NCBI GenBank assembly: GCA_035315125.1
Contig: DATFYI010000295.1
Span: 1 to 12,560 of the forward strand
Direction of reading: 5' to 3'
DNA: 12,560 nt
From: DATFYI01 sp035315125
GTDB lineage: Bacteria > Chloroflexota > Anaerolineae > Anaerolineales > Anaerolineaceae
Shown in pieces: positions 1-6,842 of this stretch. Under the pieces are notes generated by a model. The model had not been told where the DNA came from. It saw nothing but the letters and a program-made list of their open reading frames with translations, and made no database searches. Positions within the stretch are counted from its first letter, which is position 1. Each line of letters starts with the position of its first letter. The position numbers were made by a program, and so were the translations under genes.

Positions 1-1
1 G

Positions 2-3000
2 GATATCATCAATGAGCTAGGGCCACGCTTGCAAAGTCTGGAAAAACAAGCTCGTCGAGTCCAGGAATATGAGCGGGTAAAAGCCGATTTACAGGTTTTG
101 TTACGAGAATGGTACGGTTTTAATTGGCATAAAACCCAGCAAGAATTGGCCCATGCTCGCGAAGTTTTAAAAACTCAAGAGACCCGCCAGCAGCAGGCCC
201 ACCAAAAGTTGGCAGATGTAGATGAGACAATGAATGGGCTGCGTGTCCAACTAACTGAAGTTCGCAGCAGCTTAAATAATTGGCACAACCAATCTGCCGC
301 CTTGCACAGCCAGCGCGAACAAATCAGTCGGGATTTGGCCGTGAAAGATGAACGGCAACGGGCGCTACAGGAGCAACGGCAAAGCTCCCAAAGCGACCTG
401 GCTCGTTTAGAGGAAGAAAATAAAGCTCAGCAAGAACGCTTGCAGGAGTTGCAATCTGAACATGTACGCCTCCAAACCGAGTTGGATGATGCTCGAGCAG
501 AGCTCCTGAAAGCACAGCAGCAGATGGCGAATCGTCAGGCAGAACGCGAGCAAATTGAAAAATCTGTGCGAGAGACACGTCGTGCTCAGATTGATAACGA
601 AACTAAAAAAGTACGGCAAACAGCTCATCTGGAAGAGCTGCGTAGTCGTTTGGTTTCTGCACAAAAAAGCCATTCTGATCTTTTGGCCTCCATAACCGAA
701 GATGGAGAAGTTATCAAAGCTGCTACCCTCAGGCTGGAGCACGCTCAATCAACCCGTCTGGAAGCTGAGAACGAAATCAAGAATGCCGAAAAAATGTTGC
801 AAGATCACCGGCGCAGCATCGCGGAAAGCGAAGCAGCTCGGAGACATGCTTTAGATGACCGGTCCCGTCTGGAAGCAAGCCGCACTCGTTTTCGTGCTCA
901 ACTAGAAGTGTTTTTAGAAGCTGAGAAATCCTTTTCAGGGCTCAACCAGGGTGCACGGGCTGTCCTCGAGGCGTCTCGAAAAGGTCAAATTCAGGGAACA
1001 TATCTGGCATTAAGCCAGCAGTTATTCGTGCCGCCGGAATATGAGCAGGCTGTCACGGCGGTGCTTGGTGAGTATCTAGATGGTGTGTTGGTTAGTCCAT
1101 CCACAGATCTTGAGAATGTTTTAAAGCTATTAGAGCAAGGCGAAAAAGGTCGCGCTGTGCTCTTGCCTCTGGATACCGGTTGGGAAGAAGATGTGTTTAC
1201 GAAGCCTGACGATCTAGATAGCCTTGGTATTGCGGCAGATCTGGTAAGTTGTCCGGAAGATCTGCGGCCGCTGCTCCGTTTGTTGCTGGGTCAGGTGGTC
1301 ATTGTACGGAACCGCGCTGCAGCCCGCCGGATGGTCGCCGGTCTTCCACGCACTGTTCGAGTTGTGACCTTGAAAGGTGAGGTTTTTTGGGGAAATGGCA
1401 TGGTCGTCGCCGGGCAGGATGGACGATCCGGCGTTATTGCCAGACCTCGTCAGAAGCTCGAGATCCAGGGGTTAATGGTAGAAGTCGAAAATGATTTGAA
1501 TTTGGTTAAACAAAAAATCCAATTATTTGACCAGGAGATCAATCAAAAGAAGGCGCTCGAACAAGAATTAGATAAAAAAGTACGTCAGGCGAATGAGAAC
1601 TTTAAAGCGGCCGGTCAGAATTACCAGCAAGCCAGCCTGGAACAGCAAAGACTAACTCAAAAGCATGAATGGCAACGGGACCAGTTTGTTGCTCTTGAAA
1701 AGCAGATTCGTCAAACGGATCAGGAAATCAATCTGATTAATAAAGAAATTGAAAGTCTGAATATGCATATTCTTGGATTGAGCGACCAAATCCGCGAGAA
1801 AAATCGCCAATTAATGGATATGCCTTTAGATGATTTACAGGCTGAAGCGGCACATTGGAACACGACTGCGGCAGTTGCGTTGAGAGCGGTTAAAGATACG
1901 GATAGCCGCCTGGGTGAATACCAACAGACATTAAAAAACAATACCGAGCAGCAAGCAATTGTTACCCGCCGGCTTGAGACCATTGGCTTGGCATTAAGCA
2001 GCCTGGATAATGAAAAAAGCACCCTCAGGACAAATGAGGGCAAAATTTTTGAAGAAATAGAATTGCTCCAAAAGCAGATTGAGCCTTCCGAAAAAGAATT
2101 AGAAGCGATCGAACAAGAATATGCAGCTATCCAGACCACTCATACTGCAGTGCAACAAGCCTTGACCGTGGCGGAGCGCTACTTAACCCAGGCGCAATTG
2201 GAAGTTTCTCGCCATCGTGAGGCATTAGATACATTGCGACACAAAGTGGAAGAAGATTTTGGCCTGGTAGCGTTTGAATATGATAACAATATGCCCGGGC
2301 CGACACCCCTTCCACTGGATGGTATGGTGCAACAATTGCCATCTGTAAACGAGATAAATCCCGATTTGGAAGAAAATATTAATCGCAGCAGGGCACAATT
2401 GCGCCGTATTGGGGCTATTAACCCAGATGCTTTGAGTGAGTTCCAATCGGTTAGTGAACGTTACAAATTTCTCAATAGCCAGGTTGCTGATTTAAACAAG
2501 GCAGATAATGATCTACGCAAGGTGATTTCTGAGCTGGATGATTTGATGAAAAGAGAGTTTCGTAAGACCTTTGATGCCGTCGCTACGGAATTTCACCAGA
2601 TGTTTACACGCCTGTTTGGAGGCGGTTCGGCGCGCTTGATCTTAACTGATGGGGACGACCCCTCAGAAACGGGTATTGATATCGAAGCCAGATTGCCTGG
2701 ACGTCGTGAACAAGGCCTTTCTTTATTATCAGGCGGTGAGCGCAGCCTGGCTGCTGCTGCGCTTGTCTTTTCATTGCTAAAAGTATCGCCGACTCCATTT
2801 TGTGTCCTTGATGAAGTGGATGCCATGCTGGATGAAGCCAATGTTGGACGTTTTTGCGATTTGCTGTTAGAACTCAGTAAAAATACACAGTTTATTGTGA
2901 TTACACACAACCGGAATACTGTCCAGTCGGCCGGCGTGATTTATGGGGTAACAATGGGGCGTGATTCAGCCAGCCAGGTGATCAGTTTAAAGCTGGATGA

Positions 3001-3025
3001 GATCAGCGAAGAGATGGTTAAATAG
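2..3025 (+). CDS. smc: Chromosome segregation/condensin ATPase SMC, 5'-truncated by window edge
   Basis: SMC is a DNA-bound ABC-type ATPase that, with ScpA/ScpB, organises and segregates the chromosome. The frame is open from base 2 to the TAG at 3023-3025, giving 1,007 visible residues. A TTG at 29 is not a real start, because the residues before it (DIINELGPRL) already match the SMC family where the first coiled coil begins. About 170-190 N-terminal residues, including Walker A, lie outside the window. Visible in order: a long charged coiled coil (2-930); a globular hinge (about 931-1440, with FSGLNQGARAVL and GRSGVIARPRQKLEI); a returning coiled coil (about 1450-2550); and the C-terminal ATPase head. 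The head holds the ABC signature LSGGE (2726-2740) and Walker B/D-loop VLDEVDAMLDEAN (about 2805-2845), followed by FIVITHNRNTV. The catalytic motifs look intact. The gene converges on the isomerase gene and ends at a terminator. Identification is very secure. Confidence 0.97.
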   Translation, partial: DIINELGPRLQSLEKQARRVQEYERVKADLQVLLREWYGFNWHKTQQELAHAREVLKTQETRQQQAHQKLADVDETMNGLRVQLTEVRSSLNNWHNQSAALHSQREQISRDLAVKDERQRALQEQRQSSQSDLARLEEENKAQQERLQELQSEHVRLQTELDDARAELLKAQQQMANRQAEREQIEKSVRETRRAQIDNETKKVRQTAHLEELRSRLVSAQKSHSDLLASITEDGEVIKAATLRLEHAQSTRLEAENEIKNAEKMLQDHRRSIAESEAARRHALDDRSRLEASRTRFRAQLEVFLEAEKSFSGLNQGARAVLEASRKGQIQGTYLALSQQLFVPPEYEQAVTAVLGEYLDGVLVSPSTDLENVLKLLEQGEKGRAVLLPLDTGWEEDVFTKPDDLDSLGIAADLVSCPEDLRPLLRLLLGQVVIVRNRAAARRMVAGLPRTVRVVTLKGEVFWGNGMVVAGQDGRSGVIARPRQKLEIQGLMVEVENDLNLVKQKIQLFDQEINQKKALEQELDKKVRQANENFKAAGQNYQQASLEQQRLTQKHEWQRDQFVALEKQIRQTDQEINLINKEIESLNMHILGLSDQIREKNRQLMDMPLDDLQAEAAHWNTTAAVALRAVKDTDSRLGEYQQTLKNNTEQQAIVTRRLETIGLALSSLDNEKSTLRTNEGKIFEEIELLQKQIEPSEKELEAIEQEYAAIQTTHTAVQQALTVAERYLTQAQLEVSRHREALDTLRHKVEEDFGLVAFEYDNNMPGPTPLPLDGMVQQLPSVNEINPDLEENINRSRAQLRRIGAINPDALSEFQSVSERYKFLNSQVADLNKADNDLRKVISELDDLMKREFRKTFDAVATEFHQMFTRLFGGGSARLILTDGDDPSETGIDIEARLPGRREQGLSLLSGGERSLAAAALVFSLLKVSPTPFCVLDEVDAMLDEANVGRFCDLLLELSKNTQFIVITHNRNTVQSAGVIYGVTMGRDSASQVISLKLDEISEEMVK

Positions 3026-3037
3026 AGTTCACTCCAT

Positions 3038-3072
3038 AAAAAGCCCCCGACGATATATGTTGGGGGCTTTTT
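3038..3072. terminator. Bidirectional Rho-independent terminator between smc and the isomerase gene
   Basis: An inverted repeat pairs AAAAAGCCCCC (3038-3048) with GGGGGCTTTTT (3062-3072). The stem can extend inwards through a G-T, A-T, C-G and G-T step to a small ATATA loop. The T run after the stem serves smc on the plus strand, and the A run before it reads as a U tract for the convergent isomerase gene on the minus strand. It starts 13 bases after the smc stop and ends 23 bases from the isomerase stop. Confidence 0.93.
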
Positions 3073-3094
3073 ATATAGATGAAACCTTTGTAAG

Positions 3095-4441
3095 CTATTG
3101 GCCGGTTGGGACCTGGTTTGCAGGTGATAATGTTGGATCGGTTGGCACGTTTTGCATCCAGATATCGAACTTTTGGATATCTTTAGCAGTTCTTTGTGTA
3201 TTGAGCCAATTTGTGAACTCAGTATCTTTGTTGGACTGGATTTGAGTGGCGCTCAATGCACGAACTTCATGCCCAAGTGATTGGATGATATGCCAGCCGT
3301 ATTGGGATTTGACCGGTTGGCTGATTTCACTAACTTTCAGGGCGAATGCGGCTGCTTCAAAGGCAGGGTCCATTTGACCTTTTCCGAACCAGCCCAAATC
3401 GCCTCCATTATTTTTAGTCCCCGTGTCTGTGGAGTATTGCGCGGCAACGGTTACGAAGTTTTCTCCTCCCACGATGAGGGCGCGTACCTTTTCAGCAGTG
3501 GCCTGATCGGCGACCAGAATATGGCGTGCCCATACTTCGTCTTCAGAGGATTTTACGTCAGAAGTGATTGCGTCTTCCAACTTGGTCCGTAACAGACTCG
3601 CTTTTACGATTTGCCGGATATCATTGGCTGTAAAATTGAAGTCTTTCATTTGAGATACGTAAGTTTGCAACTGCTGTTGGTAACCTTGCAGAGTGTACGG
3701 CGTACTGGATGGGGTTGGAGTTTGAGGCGCCATTACAGAAGTGGCAGTAGGCGTTTCTGTAGCGGTCTCTGTTGGCGGTAAATTTGTAGCAGTTGGACCA
3801 GGTGTATTTGTGGCTGTGGCGGTTGGTGGGAGGGTCGCAGTCGGGGTGGCGGATGGTCCAACCAGAGTTAGCTGTAATGCAGAAAGAGTCGAGGTAGTAA
3901 TAGGAGTTGGTGTGGTTGTAGATGTCGGCGTTCCGCTCGGATAATAGTTAAAATTGGCTTCTTCAGCTTTTTCAACATCGGCGTCCGATACGGTAATTCC
4001 TCGCTTCTGAGCTTCCTGCGCAATGTTTAGATCATCAATCATGCCGTCCAATACCTGACCGCCTAAGGTACTGGCTTGGGTTGGATCAAGCTGAGATTGA
4101 ATGGATTGCAATTGAGAAGTGAATTGGCTGCTCATGCTCGGGTCACTGCTGAACATTTGATAAAATTGCAGCTCCTGGTTATATTGTTGGATCATTTGCC
4201 AGCGCTGGAAACGAACACGCTTTTCGAAATCAGCGAGGGTGATCGTCTGATTACCTACTTTGGCGACCGGGCGCATTGCCTGGAACACCGACTGGTCGAG
4301 GATACCATAAGCGATCACCCCGATAACCAGCACGGCGACGATAATTGACCCAATGAGCAGGTATCGTCTTTGAGTATTTTCTTTTTCCAGACGAGCCTGG
4401 TGTTTCTTGGTAAGAACTTTTTGATTTGGATTCTTTGGCAT
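3095..4441 (-). CDS. Membrane-anchored parvulin-type peptidyl-prolyl cis-trans isomerase (PpiC/SurA/PrsA-like)
   Basis: This 448-residue protein should catalyse cis-trans isomerisation of prolyl bonds and assist folding of exported proteins outside the membrane. The N-terminus is basic (1-26), followed by one hydrophobic segment (about 27-48) that can act as an uncleaved signal anchor; I see no lipobox Cys. Residues about 55-160 look like a SurA-type N-terminal chaperone region. Residues about 168-249 are almost entirely Thr, Pro, Ala and Ser with a TATATNTPGPTATN character, a probable extended or glycosylatable linker. The chaperone helices seem to resume at 250-300. The rotamase domain is at about 303-392, with WARHILV, NGGDLGWFGKGQMDPAFE and YGWHIIQ, all parvulin hallmarks. 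The ATG at 4441 is the only start that keeps the membrane anchor, since the next Met is residue 55. A weak AGGT lies 11 bases upstream. The fold is secure; the client proteins are unknown. Confidence 0.9.
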   Translation of the reverse strand: MPKNPNQKVLTKKHQARLEKENTQRRYLLIGSIIVAVLVIGVIAYGILDQSVFQAMRPVAKVGNQTITLADFEKRVRFQRWQMIQQYNQELQFYQMFSSDPSMSSQFTSQLQSIQSQLDPTQASTLGGQVLDGMIDDLNIAQEAQKRGITVSDADVEKAEEANFNYYPSGTPTSTTTPTPITTSTLSALQLTLVGPSATPTATLPPTATATNTPGPTATNLPPTETATETPTATSVMAPQTPTPSSTPYTLQGYQQQLQTYVSQMKDFNFTANDIRQIVKASLLRTKLEDAITSDVKSSEDEVWARHILVADQATAEKVRALIVGGENFVTVAAQYSTDTGTKNNGGDLGWFGKGQMDPAFEAAAFALKVSEISQPVKSQYGWHIIQSLGHEVRALSATQIQSNKDTEFTNWLNTQRTAKDIQKFDIWMQNVPTDPTLSPANQVPTGQ

Positions 4442-4587
4442 TAGGGCGACCTGTTTTCTAAAAAATGCGGGGCATAGAGATGTGACCCCATGCCCCGTTG
4501 GCGTACTTAAGTAACATAAGAAGAGATTATCTTCACGCGATCTTTAGAACCTGGCAGTCTTCCTGTTATATTAAGGATTTTAAAGAT
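4442..4587 (-). other. Intergenic region between rpsR and the isomerase gene
   Basis: Within these 146 bases the only clear element is the terminator at 4460-4497. The remaining 90 bases (4498-4587) hold a GATAAT (minus strand, 4526-4531) that could be a -10 box, but no matching -35 lies at 16-18 bases. A TATAAC at 4565-4570 also has no good partner. I therefore do not call a promoter for the isomerase gene. Confidence 0.4.
4460..4497 (-). terminator. Rho-independent terminator of the rpsF-ssb-rpsR operon
   Basis: Read on the minus strand, CGGGGCAT (4497-4490) pairs with ATGCCCCG (4475-4468) around a 14-base loop. The right arm is followed by CATTTTTT, a proper U tract (4460-4467). The 8-bp GC-rich stem is strong. 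The U tract ends only 18 bases before the isomerase start codon, so the element also sits in the 5' leader of that gene if transcription begins upstream. Confidence 0.88.
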
Positions 4588-4869
4588 TTAATGCAGGGTA
4601 TCCTGCCAGGGTTCCATGGTATACGGTAAAAGGGCCAGATGGCGAGCGCGTTTGATGGCACGTGCCAACTCGCGCTGGTGTCGGGCGCAGGTGCCCGTCT
4701 GTCTTCGTGGGCGGATTTTACCATCTTCTGTGACGAACCTTCGCAGCATATCTGTCTGCTTATAGTCGATCAGTGTGTTTTTGTCGGCACAGAACTGGCA
4801 AATTTTGGGCCGCGCCACATACCGGCGGCCCATCGGTTGTTCATTTTCATTTCCTAAATCATCAGACAT
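4588..4869 (-). CDS. rpsR: 30S ribosomal protein S18 (zinc-ribbon, Cys-containing form)
   Basis: This 93-residue protein is S18, which binds with S6 to the central domain of 16S rRNA on the small-subunit platform. The conserved core runs from about residue 20 (RPKICQFCADK) through YKQTDMLRRFVTEDGKIRPRR to RAIKRARHLALLPYT. It carries Cys24-x-x-Cys27 and a later TCARHQR, so it appears to be the zinc-binding (C+) version rather than the Cys-less one. The gene starts 15 bases after the ssb stop, and a GGAG lies 9 bases before the ATG. It is the last gene of the operon and a terminator follows. The usual partner rplI (L9), often next to rpsR, is not present here. Confidence 0.97.
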   Translation of the reverse strand: MSDDLGNENEQPMGRRYVARPKICQFCADKNTLIDYKQTDMLRRFVTEDGKIRPRRQTGTCARHQRELARAIKRARHLALLPYTMEPWQDTLH

Positions 4870-4884
4870 TTATCAAAACTCCAA

Positions 4885-5286
4885 TCAAAATGGATACTCA
4901 TCTTCAATTTCTTCGGTTTCAGGAGCCTCACTGGCGGGGTGATTTGCGTCACGGCGTTCTCCCAGGATCATCATTTCGTTGGCGACAATTTCTACACTGG
5001 TATGTTTGACACCCTCAGTATCTTCCCAGCGACGAGTTTGCAAACGGCCTTCGATGTATACTTGTTGCCCTTTTGTAAGGTATTGTTTGCAAATCTCAGC
5101 CAGGTTTCCCCAGGTGACTACATTGAACCATTCAGTTTCCGTGTGTCTTTCTCCATCCGCTGTATTCCAGGTCCTGCTGGTAGCAACCGTAAAGGTCGTT
5201 ACCGGCCGGCCAGATGGGGTATAACGCATTTCTGGCTCGCGTCCCAGGTGACCAATCACCATAACTTTATTTAATCCTCGGCTCAT
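4885..5286 (-). CDS. ssb: Single-stranded DNA-binding protein SSB
   Basis: SSB coats single-stranded DNA in replication, recombination and repair and recruits partners through its acidic tail. I chose the ATG at 5286 because AAGGAG (5293-5298) lies 6 bases upstream and the protein then begins MSRGLNKVMVIGHLGREPEM, a typical SSB start. The reading frame could extend to a TTG at 5319, but those 11 extra residues do not look like SSB. The 133-residue product has an OB fold (about 1-108, with TEWFNVVTWG and Trp residues suited to base stacking), then a very short linker and an acidic tail ending DEYPF. That tail is a variant of the usual DDDIPF tip. The protein is shorter than the common 150-180 residues because the linker is only about 15-20 residues. 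It lies between rpsF (42-base gap) and rpsR (15-base gap), the classic arrangement. Confidence 0.96.
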   Translation of the reverse strand: MSRGLNKVMVIGHLGREPEMRYTPSGRPVTTFTVATSRTWNTADGERHTETEWFNVVTWGNLAEICKQYLTKGQQVYIEGRLQTRRWEDTEGVKHTSVEIVANEMMILGERRDANHPASEAPETEEIEDEYPF

Positions 5287-5292
5287 CTTCAA

Positions 5293-5298
5293 CTCCTT
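5293..5298 (-). promoter_or_regulatory. Shine-Dalgarno site that decides the ssb start
   Basis: AAGGAG on the minus strand, 6 bases before the ATG at 5286. It supports that ATG over the in-frame TTG at 5319. Confidence 0.8.
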
Positions 5299-5328
5299 GC
5301 CAGAATGACACAAATCCAAACGGCCAGT

Positions 5329-5613
5329 TTACTCTACAGAAGTGATTAGATAACGCATTACTGGTTCTAGAAAGTGCAAGTTACGATCCAGAGTAGCGCT
5401 AAATGTCGGGTCAATCTCGGCTTGGAACAAAACGTATTGACCTTCGCGTTGTTTGCGGATAGCGTAAGCCATGTGGCGTTTACCCCACATATCCACCTTT
5501 GCAACCGTACCACCGGATTCGGTGATCCAACCTTTAACTTTATCGACAACGCCTGTCAGAGCCGTTTCATCAACATCGGGTTGGACAATAATAACTAACT
5601 CGTAGTTGCGCAT
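5329..5613 (-). CDS. rpsF: 30S ribosomal protein S6
   Basis: This 94-residue protein is S6, which forms a heterodimer with S18 on the 30S platform. It opens with MRNYELVIIVQPDVDE, the standard first beta strand of S6. It continues with WGKRHMAYAIRKQREGQYVLFQAE and ends LHFLEPVMRYLITSVE, all family hallmarks. Length matches the usual 95-100 residues, with no glutamate-rich tail. The ATG at 5613 follows a near-perfect AAAGGAGGT (5621-5629). It is the first gene of rpsF-ssb-rpsR, and the upstream leader folds into a structure that resembles the S6:S18 autoregulatory RNA, so expression is probably feedback-controlled by its own product together with S18. Confidence 0.97.
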   Translation of the reverse strand: MRNYELVIIVQPDVDETALTGVVDKVKGWITESGGTVAKVDMWGKRHMAYAIRKQREGQYVLFQAEIDPTFSATLDRNLHFLEPVMRYLITSVE

Positions 5614-5620
5614 TTTGGAA

Positions 5621-5678
5621 ACCTCCTTTCCTCGGGATAGCCCTCAGATTTCACCGTCGGTGGGCTGAGAGCGGAAAG
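5621..5678 (-). promoter_or_regulatory. Putative S6:S18-binding leader RNA of rpsF
   Basis: On the minus strand an 8-bp stem pairs GCUCUCAG (5672-5665) with CUGAGGGC (5647-5640), with one U-G wobble. Its top holds CACCGACGGUGAAAU (5662-5648), where CACC and GGUG can pair around GAC. An outer stem pairs CUUUCC (5678-5673) with GGAAAG (5631-5626), which overlaps the start of the Shine-Dalgarno AAAGGAGGU (5629-5621). From memory, the described S6:S18 leader motif has a conserved CCG in a bulged hairpin just before rpsF, and this element fits in position and content. Ligand binding and translational repression are inferred. Confidence 0.62.
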
Positions 5679-5704
5679 GCAGCAAGATCTTTTTCTTGCT
5701 TGCC
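5678..5704 (-). other. Hairpin at the 5' end of the rpsF leader
   Basis: In the minus-strand RNA, AGCAAGA pairs with UCUUGCU, and the flanking GGC pairs with GCC across a single bulged A. The loop is A-rich. No U tract follows, so it is not a simple terminator. It abuts and slightly overlaps the 5' strand of the outer stem of the S6:S18-like element, so it may stabilise the leader or compete with that stem. Confidence 0.55.
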
Positions 5705-5714
5705 ATGTCAGTTT

Positions 5715-5743
5715 AGTTTAACACAAAGGGCACATTTTGCACA
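5715..5743 (-). promoter_or_regulatory. Candidate rpsF promoter (extended -10)
   Basis: On the minus strand TGTTAAACT (5723-5715) gives an extended TGn followed by TAAACT, 4 of 6 matches to TATAAT. TGTGCA (5743-5738) stands 17 bases upstream as a weak -35 (3 of 6). Transcription would start at about 5709, just before the leader hairpins, which makes the position sensible. The match is modest. Confidence 0.3.
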
Positions 5744-5779
5744 GTCCAATATTTCTAATTTGGGTTGACAGGTCCAAGA

Positions 5780-5793
5780 TGATCATTGATCAT
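5780..5793. repeat. Two tandem copies of TGATCAT
   Basis: Two exact heptamers stand head to tail just after the oxidoreductase stop codon. Because TGATCA is itself a palindrome, the minus-strand RNA can also form a 6-bp hairpin with a 3-base loop. No U tract follows, so it is a poor terminator. It may be chance or a small binding site. Confidence 0.4.
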
Positions 5794-5796
5794 AAA

Positions 5797-6777
5797 TTAA
5801 ACCACGACTGAACGTTGTAAATGGGCCGACTCAAGCAGTGCAATAATGGTGGCGACATTTTCTCGACTATCATCCAGGCTAATTCGAGCCGGTTTGTTAT
5901 TCAGAATGGCGTCTGCCATATTTTCCACCTCTCCCAAATAGAGGTTTTTGCTAGTGAAATTCAGACTCTTTTCTTTTTCCCCTTGTAGTAAAGTAATACT
6001 CGATGGTTTCTCCGGTTTGAAAGGGTTTGGTAATAGGATTGAGCCTTCGGTGCCGCGGATGATGGCGGAACTGTAATAGGGCAGGCGGAAACTGCAAGAA
6101 ATCTGAGCCAACATCCCGTTCGCAAAATGGATTTGTCCTCCGAAGGTTTCATCGACCCCACTGGCCATATTGGTCCGCCATCCAAAAACCTCATTGGGTT
6201 GGCTGTTCGATATTAAACGGGCATAGCTGATCGGATAACAACCCAAATCCCATATGCTTCCTCCGCCGGCTTCTGGCTTGCCGCGAATATCTTCTGGTCG
6301 TTTGAGGATAAAAGTAAAAGTACCCACAAATTGGATGAGTTGACCGATAGCACCCGAACTGACCAATTCCTGAACTTTCAGTGTTTGAGGGTGATGGCGA
6401 TACATAAAAGCTTCTTGGATTACGACTTTATTCTCGGCCGCTGCGTTTTTAATAGAATCGACTTCTGTAGTGGAAAGCGCCAGGGGCTTCTCACATAATA
6501 CATGTTTTTTGGCCTTGGCTGCCAGGATGGTCCATTCTGCATGAAGATGGTTTGGCAAAGAGTTATAGATTATGTCCACTTCCGTATCGGCCAGGAGTTC
6601 TTCATAACTGCCGTAAGCTTTGGTAATTTTCCAATTATGTGCATATTCTTGGGCTTTATCTAAAGAGCGACTGGCAACTGCAACCAACTCATTCCTCGGC
6701 GACATGCGTAGCGGAGTAATCAACGATTCATTAATACGGGCTGTCCCTAAAATACCCCAGCGTAATCGATCCGACAT
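5797..6777 (-). CDS. Gfo/Idh/MocA-family NAD(P)-dependent oxidoreductase
   Basis: This 326-residue protein is a cytoplasmic NAD(P)-dependent dehydrogenase of the Gfo/Idh/MocA family, whose members oxidise sugars, polyols or diols. The N-terminal Rossmann fold starts LRWGILGTARIN (6-16). It continues to the family motif CEKPLA (95-100), in which Lys97 is the expected catalytic lysine. EAFMYRHHPQ (122-131) and GGGSIWDLGCYPI (171-183, with Asp177 and Tyr181) resemble the dihydrodiol dehydrogenase/NADP-xylose dehydrogenase branch more than the inositol dehydrogenases. The C-terminal alpha/beta domain is complete and length is normal. The ATG at 6777 has AGGAGG 6 bases upstream. The gene lies 65 bases after recJ with no terminator seen between, so it may be partly co-transcribed. 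The substrate cannot be told from sequence, and no sugar transport or catabolic genes are nearby. Confidence 0.88.
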   Translation of the reverse strand: MSDRLRWGILGTARINESLITPLRMSPRNELVAVASRSLDKAQEYAHNWKITKAYGSYEELLADTEVDIIYNSLPNHLHAEWTILAAKAKKHVLCEKPLALSTTEVDSIKNAAAENKVVIQEAFMYRHHPQTLKVQELVSSGAIGQLIQFVGTFTFILKRPEDIRGKPEAGGGSIWDLGCYPISYARLISNSQPNEVFGWRTNMASGVDETFGGQIHFANGMLAQISCSFRLPYYSSAIIRGTEGSILLPNPFKPEKPSSITLLQGEKEKSLNFTSKNLYLGEVENMADAILNNKPARISLDDSRENVATIIALLESAHLQRSVVV

Positions 6778-6783
6778 AATTTT

Positions 6784-6789
6784 CCTCCT
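6784..6789 (-). promoter_or_regulatory. Shine-Dalgarno site of the oxidoreductase gene
   Basis: A perfect AGGAGG on the minus strand, 6 bases before the ATG at 6777. It lies in the 65-base gap after recJ. I see no convincing promoter or terminator in that gap. Confidence 0.75.
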
Positions 6790-6842
6790 AAGAACCTTTT
6801 TTATCCGAAATATGATTTTTCTAATTCCTGAAGTAGTATTTG

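Noticed and set aside
29..31. TTG as the start of a short SMC-like protein
   Set aside because: In-frame codons to the left edge already read as conserved SMC sequence, so the gene is cut by the window and not truncated in nature.
407..748. Antisense open frames across smc (also 1720-2139 and 2593-2910)
   Set aside because: They lie opposite highly conserved SMC sequence, lack Shine-Dalgarno sites and encode Ser/Leu/Phe-rich products typical of antisense frames.
3741..3944. Plus-strand open frame coding a Val/Gly/Ala-rich repeat protein
   Set aside because: It is the complement of the Thr/Pro codons of the isomerase linker. The repetitive composition is fully explained by that linker, and no ribosome-binding site stands before it.
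5287..5319. Longer ssb starting at TTG 5319
   Set aside because: The 11 extra residues do not resemble SSB, and a strong AAGGAG points to the ATG at 5286.
5765..5770. Perfect TTGACA on the plus strand as a promoter
   Set aside because: No usable -10 lies 16-18 bases downstream, and no plus-strand gene follows.
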